From the IMG/VR virus record IMGVR_UViG_3300009285_000958, positions 1-47,812 of that record: a DNA stretch of 47,812 nucleotides; one strand, written 5' to 3'. Each line of letters starts with the position of its first letter. Positions within the stretch are counted from its first letter, which is position 1. The translations under genes and the position numbers were made by a program. The notes below the pieces were generated by a model. The model saw only the letters and a program-made list of their open reading frames with translations. It did not search any database and was not told where the DNA came from. Of the stretch, positions 31,097 through 39,278 are shown in pieces. This stretch comes from a virus.

Positions 31097-31354
31097 ATGG
31101 ACAAGCAAGACGCCCTTGACGGCGTTGCGTTTATCGAGGGGCGGCGCGCAGGTCTTGGCCTCGTTCCGGTCTCGCTGAATCCTCATACCCCCGGTTCTGC
31201 CGAGCATCTTCAATGGCAGCAGGGCCACATGAGCACCACGTTCACGGTTGACCGGAAGTGCATCGCGCCCGGACATAAATGTCCGCTTGCCGATGGCCAG
31301 TGCCGGGATAGTTGTTACTTGGCGGATTGCGAACCGAAACAGGAGGCTGCTTGA
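31097..31354 (+). CDS. RMF-like/Cys-rich first rightward early protein, 85 aa
   Basis: Perfect AAGGAG precedes ATG 31097. The N-terminal half (AFIEGRRAGLGLVPVSLNPH ... LQWQQGH) resembles ribosome-modulation-factor-like segments (EGxxAGL...NP...WQxGH). The C-terminus has clustered Cys/His (CIAPGHKCPLADGQCRDSCY) that could bind zinc. First gene of the rightward operon; binding to host ribosomes is only a similarity-based guess. Confidence 0.6.
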   Translation: MDKQDALDGVAFIEGRRAGLGLVPVSLNPHTPGSAEHLQWQQGHMSTTFTVDRKCIAPGHKCPLADGQCRDSCYLADCEPKQEAA

Positions 31355-31521
31355 ACACCGAAAGCAACCTGAACATGGACGCGCAGGAGATCGCGCGAAA
31401 ACTCGGGCGCGCAGAAGTGGCGCAGGAAGTCGTCGCGTGGGTTCACCGGCACGCGCATCAACTCGGTGGCGTGCCGGTCGAGACGCTGCTCGCGCTGTGC
31501 AACAGGGAGGCGAAATCGTGA
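31351..31521 (+). CDS. Small early protein, 56 aa
   Basis: Start TTG 31351 in a TTGA overlap, or ATG 31375 as alternative. Helical MDAQEIARKLGRAEVAQEVV and WVHRHAHQLGGVPVETLLAL segments. Function unknown. Confidence 0.5.
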   Translation: MNTESNLNMDAQEIARKLGRAEVAQEVVAWVHRHAHQLGGVPVETLLALCNREAKS

Positions 31522-31787
31522 ACGTCGAAATCTTCCGCGACCAGAACTCCAAGGCGCTGATCGTGTTCAAGCGCGGCACGAAGATGCTGCACTGCCTGAT
31601 GATCGCGCCGCCCGTCCGGGTGGTGAAGTTGGAGAAGATCGAGGAACGCCACTTCACGCCGCTGCTTCGCAAAGGCGAACCGTACCCGTTGCGGCGAGCC
31701 CTACGCCAGTTCAAGGCCGCCGGTAAGGGGTTCGGCATAACGGACACCGCAAGGCAAGTCTTGCGCGAACTCAAAGGGACGCTGTGA
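31518..31787 (+). CDS. Hypothetical early protein, 89 aa
   Basis: GTG 31518 in a GTGA overlap. Beta-rich N-terminal half (NVEIFRDQNSKALIVFKRGT, MLHCLMIAPPVRVVKLEKI) and basic C-terminal half (GKGFGITDTARQVLRELKG). ATGA-like coupling continues downstream. No family recognised. Confidence 0.55.
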   Translation: MNVEIFRDQNSKALIVFKRGTKMLHCLMIAPPVRVVKLEKIEERHFTPLLRKGEPYPLRRALRQFKAAGKGFGITDTARQVLRELKGTL

Positions 31788-31900
31788 CCCCAGCCGACAA
31801 CAGCGACGACATCGACGCCGCCATCGTCATCGGCTGCGTTGCGGTCCTTATTTTTTTCGTCATGCCAGAGATTGTCAACGCGATTGCGAGGTTCCTGTGA
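31784..31900 (+). CDS. Tiny membrane protein, 38 aa
   Basis: GTG 31784 (GTGA overlap) to TGA 31900. Acidic N-terminus then one hydrophobic helix (AAIVIGCVAVLIFFVMPEIV). The next gene starts at GTG 31897, overlapping by GTGA. Function unknown. Confidence 0.55.
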   Translation: MTPADNSDDIDAAIVIGCVAVLIFFVMPEIVNAIARFL

Positions 31901-32097
31901 TCCGCTTTCTCACCCTGATACGTCTGAAGTTCCGCGCCTACATGCTCCATGCCCAGGCCGAACACGCGGAAGCATTGATGGCCGACCATGAGCGACGGTA
32001 CGAAATACTGTTGATGGAGTTGCGTAAGGTGAAGGGCCGCATCGCCACCCTGGAAAAGCCGGAAGTCCTGCTGCGGCAGGCGTTGAAGAGGACATAG
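31897..32097 (+). CDS. Small coiled-coil protein, 66 aa
   Basis: GTG 31897 in a GTGA overlap. Helical and charged (RRYEILLMELRKVKGRIATL near residues 33-52). Possibly a membrane-edge helix at the N-terminus (IRFLTLIRLKFRAYM). Unknown function. Confidence 0.55.
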   Translation: MIRFLTLIRLKFRAYMLHAQAEHAEALMADHERRYEILLMELRKVKGRIATLEKPEVLLRQALKRT

Positions 32098-32100
32098 ACA

Positions 32101-32304
32101 ATGGGCATCCACGACCTCAGCAAGATCCTCTGCTGGCTGCTGCGTAACCACAAGTGGCGGCGGCTGCACAAAGACGAATGGGCGAGAGGCGTGCCGATTT
32201 GTTTTGAACCGGGACAGGACGGGCAAGTGCGTATCTGCAGACGGTGCCAAAACTACCGCTTCGCCAAGAAACGTAATCACAAACAGAAGGAGCAATCAGT
32301 ATGA
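32101..32304 (+). CDS. DUF1660-like zinc-finger protein, 67 aa
   Basis: HKWRRLHKDEW near residue 17 and a CRRCQNYR pair near 46 resemble short phage DUF1660-type zinc proteins, although the first ligand pair is degenerate (a lone C at 11). The upstream context is CATAGACAATG, part of the recurring A-rich start pattern. ATGA-coupled to RecT. Confidence 0.5.
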   Translation: MGIHDLSKILCWLLRNHKWRRLHKDEWARGVPICFEPGQDGQVRICRRCQNYRFAKKRNHKQKEQSV

Positions 32305-33374
32305 GCGCGCAACCATCCACCGCCGTCCAATCGTGGGCCAAGGCCATCGCCGAGGCCGAGCGAAAGTTCACCGAGATCGCCGTGCCGGATGGAAACCTCG
32401 TCACGTTCCAGCGCGAGGCCATGTTCGCCATGCAGCGCATCGGCGCCGACGCGACGATGCAGAAGTGCGAGTACAACTCCGTCAGGAATTCACTCATCAA
32501 CGTGGCGGCGGTCGGCCTCACGCTCAACCCGGCCATGCGGCTCGCCTACCTAGTCCCGAGAAATGACCGCGAGAAGGGAATGCTGTGCTGCCTCGACATC
32601 AGCTACATCGGGCTCGTCAAGATCGCCACCGACTCGGGTGGTGTGCGGGCCGTGTCGGCAACCATCGTGCGCAAGAACGATCCGTTCGTGTTCCGTGGCG
32701 CCTTCGCGGCGCCAGACCACGCCTACGACCCTTTCGCCACAGCCGCACAGCGCGGCGAGATCATTGGCGTCTATTCAACGGCCCTGCTGCCAAGCGGAGT
32801 TACGCAGATCGACGCCATCGGCATGGAGGAAATAAATAAAATTCGCTCGATGTCCAAGGCGAAGTCGGGGCCGTGGTTCGATTGGGAAGAGGAAATGATC
32901 AAGAAGTCTGTGCTGAAGCGCGCCTCGAAGCTCTGGCCGCGCACCGAGCGCCTTTCCAAAGCCGAAGAAGTCCTGAACGAACACCAGGGCAACGAAGCGA
33001 CGATCGACGGCGCGACAGGTGAAGTCATCCCGATGCCGCAGTCGAAGTCCAAGCCCGCCGCGACGATCGACAACGAGACCGGGGAGATCATCAACAAGGA
33101 ATCCGCGCCAGCCGCCACGGGTACGCCTTCGCCAGCGACCACCACGGGCGGCGCGGCGCCGGATGCCTCTGCCGGGGCCGGCAAACCGATGTCGCCATCG
33201 CAGGGAAAACTGATCTACGCCAAGCTGAAAAACGCGGGCCTGACGATGGTGGACCTCGAAGCGAGATATCCCGGCAAGTGCATCAATATGGAACTGGCGA
33301 AGGAAGGCCAGAGCCTCTTTTCGATGTCGGAAATAAACGGGGTGATCGCCTGGATTGAAGAAGCCAAGGATTGA
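32301..33374 (+). CDS. RecT-family single-strand annealing protein, 357 aa
   Basis: KCEYNSVRNSLINVAAVGLT (about residues 55-74), NPAMRLAYLVPRND, then LDISYIGLVKIATDSGGV and YDPF segments identify the RecT/Redbeta-type annealing core (residues 10-215). A low-complexity linker (Ala/Pro/Gly) leads to a C-terminal SPSQGKLIYAKLKNAGL helical module. It pairs homologous strands during phage recombination with the neighbouring exonuclease. ATGA overlap at the start. Confidence 0.88.
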   Translation: MSAQPSTAVQSWAKAIAEAERKFTEIAVPDGNLVTFQREAMFAMQRIGADATMQKCEYNSVRNSLINVAAVGLTLNPAMRLAYLVPRNDREKGMLCCLDISYIGLVKIATDSGGVRAVSATIVRKNDPFVFRGAFAAPDHAYDPFATAAQRGEIIGVYSTALLPSGVTQIDAIGMEEINKIRSMSKAKSGPWFDWEEEMIKKSVLKRASKLWPRTERLSKAEEVLNEHQGNEATIDGATGEVIPMPQSKSKPAATIDNETGEIINKESAPAATGTPSPATTTGGAAPDASAGAGKPMSPSQGKLIYAKLKNAGLTMVDLEARYPGKCINMELAKEGQSLFSMSEINGVIAWIEEAKD

Positions 33375-33375
33375 C

Positions 33376-33981
33376 GTGTTCCGCTTTGACGCTGCGACGC
33401 ACACCTATACGCTTGGCGAGCAAGTCTTGCCATCAGTAACGCAGATCCTGCAGCCGTTGCAGGACTTCTCCATGATCGCGCCGGCCGTGCTGGAACACGC
33501 GCGCAGTCGTGGGGTGGCAGTCCACAAGTGCGTGCAGCTCGACATCAACAACGACTTGGACGAGGCTAGTGTGGCGCCGGAAATCGCTGGCTATCTCAAG
33601 GCGTGGCGCGCGTTTCGTGCCGATTGCCGGATTACTGCGGCCGACTTCGGGGAACCAGAGCGGCCCCTGTTCCATCCGACGCTGCGCTTTGCCGGGACAC
33701 CAGATATTCCGCTTTGCATGGACAAACGATGGGCGATCCTCGACATCAAGACCGCCGATGCGCTCAGTCCTGTTTGGGCTTTGCAAACCGCCGGATACCG
33801 CGAGCTTATCAACGTGAACACGATGAAGAGTGCCCACCTGATAGAGGACCGCTACTCGCTGCGGCTGCGCGAGAACCGAACCTACAAGCTCGACCAGTTC
33901 AAGGACCGCAACGACTGGACTACGTTTTTAGCCATGCTCACCGCTTGGCGGTGGCGTGCGGCAAATCTCCAAGGAGAATGA
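33376..33981 (+). CDS. Phage exonuclease, PD-(D/E)XK/Cas4-like, 201 aa
   Basis: The chosen start is GTG 33376 with AAGGA five bases upstream; TTG 33355 would extend it into RecT. Nuclease elements: LPSVTQIL near residue 20, VAVHKCVQLD near 45 (RecB-type H), FAGTPDIPLC (catalytic Asp) near 110 and WAILDIKTADA (D-x-K) near 122, QTAGYREL near 138. It should resect double-strand ends for RecT, as in lambda Exo/Beta-type pairs. Confidence 0.83.
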   Translation: MFRFDAATHTYTLGEQVLPSVTQILQPLQDFSMIAPAVLEHARSRGVAVHKCVQLDINNDLDEASVAPEIAGYLKAWRAFRADCRITAADFGEPERPLFHPTLRFAGTPDIPLCMDKRWAILDIKTADALSPVWALQTAGYRELINVNTMKSAHLIEDRYSLRLRENRTYKLDQFKDRNDWTTFLAMLTAWRWRAANLQGE

Positions 33982-33983
33982 AA

Positions 33984-34955
33984 ATGTCCGCAGTGCTGCA
34001 GGACCGTATCACCGAGACCGACTCCGAGGAACTGCGCGCAACGATGCAGTTGACGCCGGATGCCAAGCGTGAACTCGCCGCCAACAACGCCCTCACGCTC
34101 GCCAAGTCCTACGAAGTGGACTGCGCCGAGCAGGCGCAAGCCCTCGCCAATGACCGCACGGTATGGGCTAAGGAAATCGACCGCATCAAGACGATGCAGG
34201 CCGAGGCGCTGGCGCCGGCCAAGAAAATGCTTGAGGACATGAAGGGGTGGGCGGCAAAGTGGTTCGGTCCCGCCCTAGCCGACAGGGAAGCGGCGCGCGA
34301 ACTCGCTGGCCAGAAGCTGCTGGTATGGGACCAAGCCGAGAAAGCCCGCCTCGCCCGTGAAGCCGCCGAACATGAAGCTCTCGCCCGCCGGTTGAGACAG
34401 GAAGCCGATTCCAAAGCCGCCGCGGAACGCGCAAGGGCCGAGGAAGTAGGGCGTGTGGCGCGTCAAGCAGCCGCCGCAGCGGAGGAGGTTAAGCGTCGCG
34501 CCCAACAAGAAGCCGAGGCCGCGCGTCAGGCTGGCGGTCGCAAGGCAGCCGCCATCGCCGAACGAGTTGCGAAGGAAGCCGCAGCAGAGGTCGCCCGGCA
34601 GACCGAGAAGGCACAGGCAGCGGTAGAGAACGGCGAGGCAAAAGCGCAACAGGCCCAACTGGAAGCCGCTGCCCAAGTTCAGGCGGCGCCGGTAGCCGAA
34701 GTGGTGAAAATTTCCGGGCAAAGTTTGAAAGACCAGTGGGGGCCGGAACTCAAGCCCGGTATGGACATCGAGCAGGCGAAGTTCCTGATCTGCGAGGCGA
34801 TCGTTGCCGGCCGCAAAGACCTTCTGGCTCACATGAATCTGGACATGGCGCCGCGTGGGTCCATGTTCAAAATGGCCGCGGCCTTGAAGGGCGCTTTCAA
34901 CGTGCCCGGATTCATCGCCGTCAATAAACCGCAGATCGCCGGGAGCCGGAAATGA
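33984..34955 (+). CDS. Long coiled-coil recombination-associated protein, 323 aa
   Basis: CAAGGAG seven bases before ATG 33984 decides the start over the ATG at 33978. The N-terminal TLAKSYEVDCAEQAQALAND (about residues 36-55) and KTMQAEALAPAKKMLEDMKG belong to a phage family encoded beside RecT/exonuclease genes. A 150-residue Ala/Arg/Glu coiled coil follows. The C-terminus (DQWGPELKPGMDIEQAKFLI) is a small folded domain. Gam-like end protection or ssDNA handling is possible; unproven. Confidence 0.65.
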   Translation: MSAVLQDRITETDSEELRATMQLTPDAKRELAANNALTLAKSYEVDCAEQAQALANDRTVWAKEIDRIKTMQAEALAPAKKMLEDMKGWAAKWFGPALADREAARELAGQKLLVWDQAEKARLAREAAEHEALARRLRQEADSKAAAERARAEEVGRVARQAAAAAEEVKRRAQQEAEAARQAGGRKAAAIAERVAKEAAAEVARQTEKAQAAVENGEAKAQQAQLEAAAQVQAAPVAEVVKISGQSLKDQWGPELKPGMDIEQAKFLICEAIVAGRKDLLAHMNLDMAPRGSMFKMAAALKGAFNVPGFIAVNKPQIAGSRK

Positions 34956-35239
34956 AACCCATCGCCCTCACGCCCTGTTCGAGCAGTCGCATAGCGGCGC
35001 ACGGCCATTGCCCGGACACGAACCGCTTGGCCCTGCAATTCTTCAAGAAGGGTCCAGACGGCACGCGGGTTCCGGGCGCTGTCTACGAGTACGCTGGCTT
35101 TCCGGTTGAGCAGTACGAAGCCCTGAAGTCCGCCGAGTCCATCGGCAAGTTCTTCGGCCAGGTCGTGAACGCGAAGGACGAAGAAGGGAAGCTGCTGTAC
35201 CCCTACACCAAGATTGAAGTCGAGGAACCAGCCGCATGA
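34952..35239 (+). CDS. KTSC-domain protein, 95 aa
   Basis: Serine cluster then an aromatic strand (SSSRIAAHGHCPDTNRLALQ, residues 10-29), VYEYAGFPVEQYEALKSAES near 44 and IGKFFGQVVN match the KTSC domain, a small RNA/DNA- or protein-binding domain of phages and bacteria with unknown role. ATGA-coupled. Confidence 0.72.
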   Translation: MKPIALTPCSSSRIAAHGHCPDTNRLALQFFKKGPDGTRVPGAVYEYAGFPVEQYEALKSAESIGKFFGQVVNAKDEEGKLLYPYTKIEVEEPAA

Positions 35240-35307
35240 ACTCCCGCTCCCGCGACCGCAGCACGGGGGCCGGTGGTCGGCCTTCAACGCGACGGGTCGG
35301 GATCTAG
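35236..35307 (+). CDS. Possible micro-ORF, 23 aa
   Basis: ATG 35236 overlaps the KTSC stop (ATGA) and runs to TAG 35307. The product is highly basic (MNSRSRDRSTGAGGRPSTRR). Only the coupling supports it; composition could equally be noise. Confidence 0.25.
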   Translation: MNSRSRDRSTGAGGRPSTRRVGI

Positions 35308-35351
35308 GGCATCGAGTGCCAAGAACAGCAAGACAACCAAGGAGAAATTAA

Positions 35352-35675
35352 ATGGAACAAATCGTAAGGCAGGGTGATGTGATGCTGTTCAAGGTGGCCG
35401 CGCTTCCCAAGGACGCGGTCGTGGTCAAAACGAAGGGCGACGTGATTCTCGCTTACGGCGAAATAACCGGCCACGCGCATCGGATCAAGCGCGAGCAGAC
35501 CGAGAGGCCATCGGCACGGCTGTTCGATGTCGGCGCAGAACGCTATCTGCAAATCGCGGAGCGCGTGGCGCTAACGCATGAGGAGCACAGCTCTATTTTT
35601 CTGGAAGCAGGCGTGTATCGACAGGTATTCCAGTTCGAGGAAAGGCGCGCCAAGATTCAGCGGGTCGCTGATTAG
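35352..35675 (+). CDS. Conserved 'GEITGHAH' protein, DUF6745 partner, 107 aa
   Basis: RQGDVMLFKVAALP near residue 6, LAYGEITGHAHRIK near 33, LTHEEHSSIFLEAGVYRQVF near 74-93 form a compact beta protein of a widespread, functionally uncharacterised phage/bacterial family. AAGGAG lies upstream. Only two bases separate its stop from the DUF6745 gene, and to my recollection homologues of both are often neighbours. His residues in TGHAH and HEEH could bind a metal. Confidence 0.65.
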   Translation: MEQIVRQGDVMLFKVAALPKDAVVVKTKGDVILAYGEITGHAHRIKREQTERPSARLFDVGAERYLQIAERVALTHEEHSSIFLEAGVYRQVFQFEERRAKIQRVAD

Positions 35676-35677
35676 TC

Positions 35678-36688
35678 ATGAAGATCACGCCTGCACAGCA
35701 CGCGGAAGCCTGCAACTACCCCGGTCGTTTGGATGAAGCCGAGGTAGAACTACAACTTACGAAATACCTTATTGCGCTTGGGGTAACGCGCAAGATAGAG
35801 CGCCTAGCGCAAGGATGGCGTCTTGAGGACCACCCATCCCTAGAGAAATATGCCAAAGCGGTTCTGGACGACTGGGTAAAGCGCAACCCCGCCGTTAGGG
35901 TCGCTGCCCGCGATGCCCGCGATGCCCTCGATGCCCTCGATGCCCTCGCTGCCCGCGATGCCCTCGATGCCATTACATCACTTCAACGGTTCGCGGCGTG
36001 GTGTATTCAATCGAACGGATGGGGCTGGTGGCGTTTTGATATTTCGTGGGTTTCGGTTACTGCGTTCGGCGCTACCACGAAAGCAGTTAAAGCATGGTCT
36101 GAACCACTGCTTGAGGCGTTCGTGGCTGGCTGCTGGATGCTGCACTGGACAGAGGACACGCTGTATTGGGTCTCTAAGCCGACCGTTCACAAGGAAACAA
36201 TCCCAGGGGGTCGCAGACTGCACAACGACAAATACGCCGCCCTCGAATCAGACGTTGAAAACCTCTACTTCTGGCACGGAGTTTTGGTCCCGGCGTTCGT
36301 TGTGGTGCGGCCTGACTGGATCACGATCAAGCACATTGAAACTGAGGCAAACGCCGAAGTTCGGCGCGTCATGGTCGAACGCTATGGTGAGGCGCGCTAT
36401 ATCTCTGACAGTGGACTTAAACCGGTTGCCCACGATTCATTCGGAGAACTGTTCCGCAAGAACTTCACTGGTGATATGCCGCTCGTCTACGTGAAGGTGA
36501 TGAACTCCACGCCAGAGCCGGATGGCTCAATCAAGCCGTATTTCTTGAGCGTGAATCCGCAGCACTACGGCGGCGAGGCGGGGAAGAAACCACATGCCGC
36601 TATTGCCTCCACATGGCGCACGGCGAAGGATGGGAAGGAACTGTTTTTCAAGCGGTACGAAGAATACCGCCCCGGAATTGAAACGTAG
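35678..36688 (+). CDS. DUF6745-like protein with 9-bp coding repeat, 336 aa
   Basis: The C-terminal two thirds match DUF6745: RRLHNDKYAALESDVENLYF, WHGVLVPAFVVVRPDWITIK near 207-226, EANAEVRRVMVERYGEARYI near 231, and NSTPEPDGSIKPYFLSVNP near 285. The N-terminal part is helical and holds an acidic/basic triplet repeat (ARDALDALDALAARDALDA near 78-97) encoded by the 9-bp tandem repeat at 35902. The function of the family is not known to me; mention of a role in translation or defence would be speculation. Confidence 0.7.
   Translation: MKITPAQHAEACNYPGRLDEAEVELQLTKYLIALGVTRKIERLAQGWRLEDHPSLEKYAKAVLDDWVKRNPAVRVAARDARDALDALDALAARDALDAITSLQRFAAWCIQSNGWGWWRFDISWVSVTAFGATTKAVKAWSEPLLEAFVAGCWMLHWTEDTLYWVSKPTVHKETIPGGRRLHNDKYAALESDVENLYFWHGVLVPAFVVVRPDWITIKHIETEANAEVRRVMVERYGEARYISDSGLKPVAHDSFGELFRKNFTGDMPLVYVKVMNSTPEPDGSIKPYFLSVNPQHYGGEAGKKPHAAIASTWRTAKDGKELFFKRYEEYRPGIET
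35902..35973 (+). repeat. 9-bp tandem repeat, 8 units, in frame
   Basis: Eight consecutive units of the type CGATGCCCT (variants CGCTGCCCG, CGATGCCCG, CGATGCCAT) lie within the DUF6745-like gene. Being a multiple of three, changes in copy number would lengthen or shorten a helical linker without breaking the frame. Confidence 0.9.
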
Positions 36689-36712
36689 CTCTTAGGCATC
36701 GGGGAGAGACAA

Positions 36713-36895
36713 ATGCTGTTCGTGGTCATACAGGAACCGAAGGCGAAGTATCGGCACGCCTACTGCATCAACTTGAATTTTGTCGAGGCCGAGAAAAAGT
36801 CCGACGCGCTGAAGCAGGTTGAGCGGATAGCGGATACCGCTTTCAAGGCTCCGGCAGCATTCCCTGTCCACGCTGGCCTATGCCTCAGAACATGA
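36713..36895 (+). CDS. Small protein before C5 methyltransferase, 60 aa
   Basis: The start ATG 36713 follows GAGAGACAA, the recurring non-SD start context. LNFVEAEKKSDALKQVERIA near residue 22 recalls a small phage DNA-metabolism family. The stop overlaps the methyltransferase ATG (ATGA). No function assigned. Confidence 0.6.
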   Translation: MLFVVIQEPKAKYRHAYCINLNFVEAEKKSDALKQVERIADTAFKAPAAFPVHAGLCLRT

Positions 36896-37755
36896 ACGCA
36901 GCTTCCTTCGATAGATGCGCAGCACCGCTGGCAATCGACCTGTTCTGCGGCCTGGGCGGCTGGACTGAGGGGCTGCTTGCGGAGGGCTATCGCGTGATCG
37001 GCTTCGACATCGAGCGCCACGAATACGGCGATGCCAAATACCCGGCGCAGATGGTCATTCAGGACGTGCTGACGCTGCACGGCAAGCAGTTCAAGGATGC
37101 AGCCCTGATCGTCGCCAGTCCGCCATGCCAGGAGTTCAGCTACATGGCGATGCCTTGGTCGCTGGCGAAGCAGAAGCGGGCGGAATACCTCGACGGCACG
37201 CGGGACAGGAAAGACCTGACCGCGTTGTTCGACGCCTGTTTCCGCATTCAGCGCGAGGCAAGCGAAGCGGCCGGTAGGCATATCCCTCTAGTGGTGGAGA
37301 ACGTCCGCGGCGCCTGCGAGTGGGTCGGGCGCTCGCGCTGGAACTTCGGCAGCTTCCACTTGTGGGGCGACGTGCCGGCATTGATGCCAGCCACTGTGCG
37401 GCGCCAAGTAATGAAGGCTGGTATTACTCACCGCCATGACGGCAGCACCAATTTCCACGGCAGCAAAGTGCCAGGTTTTCGCTTCGACGGCAGCGGCAAG
37501 TCGTTCCAGACCGCGAGCGTGGAAGGCTTAAAAGGAATCCCGCATCGCCCGACTGGACATTGGACAAATTCCGAAGAAAACGGCTCGAAGAACGGTGGTG
37601 ACTGGTTCGGCAGCGGCGACAACTGTTCTCTACAGCGCCGCGCCAGCAGCAAAGGATCGGCCAGGAAGAGGGCATCCGCACTCATCGCCAAAATCCCGCT
37701 GCTGTTGTCGCAGCACATTGCGCGGTCGTGGTATCCGCTTGGTGCGCCTCGATGA
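36892..37755 (+). CDS. DNA (cytosine-5) methyltransferase, 287 aa
   Basis: Motif I AIDLFCGLGGWTEGL near residue 16, motif IV ASPPCQEFSYM near 75 with the catalytic Cys, motif VI LVVENVRGA near 131, and KIPLLLSQHIARSW (motif X) near 268 identify a phage C5-MTase. The region between VI and X is short, so target recognition is compact. The start is ATG 36892 in an ATGA overlap. Orphan (no cognate endonuclease nearby), so self-protection against host restriction is the likely role. Confidence 0.9.
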   Translation: MNAASFDRCAAPLAIDLFCGLGGWTEGLLAEGYRVIGFDIERHEYGDAKYPAQMVIQDVLTLHGKQFKDAALIVASPPCQEFSYMAMPWSLAKQKRAEYLDGTRDRKDLTALFDACFRIQREASEAAGRHIPLVVENVRGACEWVGRSRWNFGSFHLWGDVPALMPATVRRQVMKAGITHRHDGSTNFHGSKVPGFRFDGSGKSFQTASVEGLKGIPHRPTGHWTNSEENGSKNGGDWFGSGDNCSLQRRASSKGSARKRASALIAKIPLLLSQHIARSWYPLGAPR

Positions 37756-37940
37756 CTGACTGGACCGCAGAGTATCGGACGCTGATCGAGGACTGCCGCA
37801 AGCGCGAGCAGCACTTGTCAGCGTGGGGCGCGGACTTTCTCGACTCCATCGAATCGCGCCTTGACGACAAAAAGCCGCTCACGCCCAAGCAGGTTGAGTG
37901 CTTAGACGGAATTTGGGAACGGGCCACGAAGAAAGGATGA
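37752..37940 (+). CDS. Small charged protein, 62 aa
   Basis: ATG 37752 in an ATGA overlap; MTDWTAEYRTLIEDCRKREQ, then AWGADFLDSIESRLDDKKPL and PKQVECLDGIWERATKKG, a compact helical protein of the kind found repeatedly in phage early operons. Function unknown. Confidence 0.6.
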   Translation: MTDWTAEYRTLIEDCRKREQHLSAWGADFLDSIESRLDDKKPLTPKQVECLDGIWERATKKG

Positions 37941-38119
37941 CCATGAAACCGAAGGCATCGAGCACGGACCGAGCGAAGGCTGAACTCTGCAAGTGCGGAA
38001 AGAATCCCGCTACTCCGCAGCCGCATCGGTGCCCATATCAATACGAGATTAACGACGACGCGAGTGAATCTTGCAACTGCTGCGGCGAATGCTCTTACGA
38101 ATGCGCGATGGATACATGA
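37937..38119 (+). CDS. Cys-rich zinc-binding protein, 60 aa
   Basis: CKCGKNPATPQPHRCPY and SCNCCGECSYECAMD provide eight cysteines and a His (residues about 18-58), ending in the ECAMD pattern common to a family of tiny phage zinc proteins. ATGA-coupled on both sides. Function unknown. Confidence 0.7.
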   Translation: MTMKPKASSTDRAKAELCKCGKNPATPQPHRCPYQYEINDDASESCNCCGECSYECAMDT

Positions 38120-38295
38120 ACGCCACCAACAGCCAGAGCAGCAAGGCAAAGGTGCTGAAGAAGTTCCCGGCAGCGTATTACTCAAAGAACCCTGTGACCG
38201 AGCAGCACGTCATTTTCAGGGGCGCACGGGGCACCGTAATGGCTACCTCTTGGATTGGAGCTGTAGACGCATGGAAAGAAGCCGCGAGGAGATAG
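38116..38295 (+). CDS. Small early protein, 59 aa
   Basis: ATG 38116 overlaps the previous stop (ATGA). Basic N-terminus (SQSSKAKVLKKFPAAYYSKN), then beta-rich TEQHVIFRGARGTVMATSWI. Ends with WIGAVDAWKEAARR. No family recognised. Confidence 0.55.
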   Translation: MNATNSQSSKAKVLKKFPAAYYSKNPVTEQHVIFRGARGTVMATSWIGAVDAWKEAARR

Positions 38296-38297
38296 AC

Positions 38298-39278
38298 ATG
38301 ACCGCACGCACCGATGAACAGGAAGATGCCGCCAGGATGCGCGCCGGGTTCGGCGAAGCACTGGCATTGACGGAGGAAGCAATGACCCTAGACCGGAATA
38401 CGCTGCTTGAGTCGGCGAAGAAGTACCGCAAGAAGCCTATAGTGATCGAGGCTTTATGCTGGACTGGAACGAATTTACGCGAAGTCATCGACTTCACCGG
38501 GCTGCACCCATCCGCAAACAAGTGGACGTGGGAGGAATATGAAGCCGTGGTAGCGAAAGACGGTTTCAAGATATTCACGCTCGAAGGCGCACACTTGGTT
38601 TCAGTTGGTGATTACGTCATCCGAGGCGTAAAGGGCGAGTTCTACGCTTGCAAGCCAGACATCTTCGCTATGACCTATGAGAACGCCCTCGCCGCGCAGC
38701 AGCCGGAGAGCAACAGGGATGCGGTGCTGGAGACTAACGCTTTTGCGCTATCTGGCGCGTATTGGCGGCTAGAGAAATACGGATTTGTTTGCAGCCACAA
38801 TGCCGATGATCCTGAGCACGAAGCGGAAGCGGATCACTGGCGAGATATTGCGAATCAGGCGTCGGAAATAATCCGCGCCTTCAAGAACGCGGACGGGCAG
38901 GTTACATCCACACGACTAGGGGATAAGCCTAGAAGTCGGACTTCCGAGTGGATCGGGGGCCGAGCCTGTTCCGCCCGCACCAGATGCCGCAGAGTTGTCG
39001 CAGGTTGCCGAAAGCACGATTGGGGCTATATCGGCTACAGCTTCGGCCCCCGGAAGCGAACCTGCGGCAGCGGCAACTCCCATGCCAATACATCGGGTTC
39101 CAGGGGATGGTTCCGTTCTCTGGCCTGCGCGGACCTCGGAAGCTTCTCCGAAGAGCAGCGAGGATTTGTGGGCGGCATTCGTAGAACAGGTCAGGATCGA
39201 AGATGGTCTGAACAATGCGCCAGTAAACTTTCTTGGAGGCGTCGAACGTTACAAGAACATCTTCCTGCGTATCGCTGA
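38298..39278 (+). CDS. PGDYG-like protein, probable frameshift in 3' third, 326 aa as read
   Basis: From ATG 38298 (GAGGAGATAGAC upstream). KYRKKPIVIEALCWTGTNLR, FKIFTLEGAHLVSVGDYVIR and GVKGEFYACKPDIFAMTYEN (residues about 38-137) match the PGDYG-like domain of phage proteins. After residue about 207 the reading frame turns Arg/Ser-rich and unnatural, while the +1 frame from 38920 is protein-like and ends at 39300. A single extra G in the GGGG at 38919-38922 would account for this; total length 1003 nt is one base over a multiple of three. Confidence 0.65.
   Translation: MTARTDEQEDAARMRAGFGEALALTEEAMTLDRNTLLESAKKYRKKPIVIEALCWTGTNLREVIDFTGLHPSANKWTWEEYEAVVAKDGFKIFTLEGAHLVSVGDYVIRGVKGEFYACKPDIFAMTYENALAAQQPESNRDAVLETNAFALSGAYWRLEKYGFVCSHNADDPEHEAEADHWRDIANQASEIIRAFKNADGQVTSTRLGDKPRSRTSEWIGGRACSARTRCRRVVAGCRKHDWGYIGYSFGPRKRTCGSGNSHANTSGSRGWFRSLACADLGSFSEEQRGFVGGIRRTGQDRRWSEQCASKLSWRRRTLQEHLPAYR

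Noticed and set aside
30974-31774. Upstream part of a 329-codon minus-strand frame ending in the Cro-like gene
   Set aside because: It crosses operators, promoters and plus-strand early genes; the Cro-like start at 30973 is next to its own promoter.
33603-33983. Long N-terminal extension of the coiled-coil protein frame
   Set aside because: It is the exonuclease gene in another frame; CAAGGAG before ATG 33984 gives a clear start.
35902-35973. CRISPR-like repeat array
   Set aside because: Units are 9 bp with no spacers and code in frame; it is a coding minisatellite.
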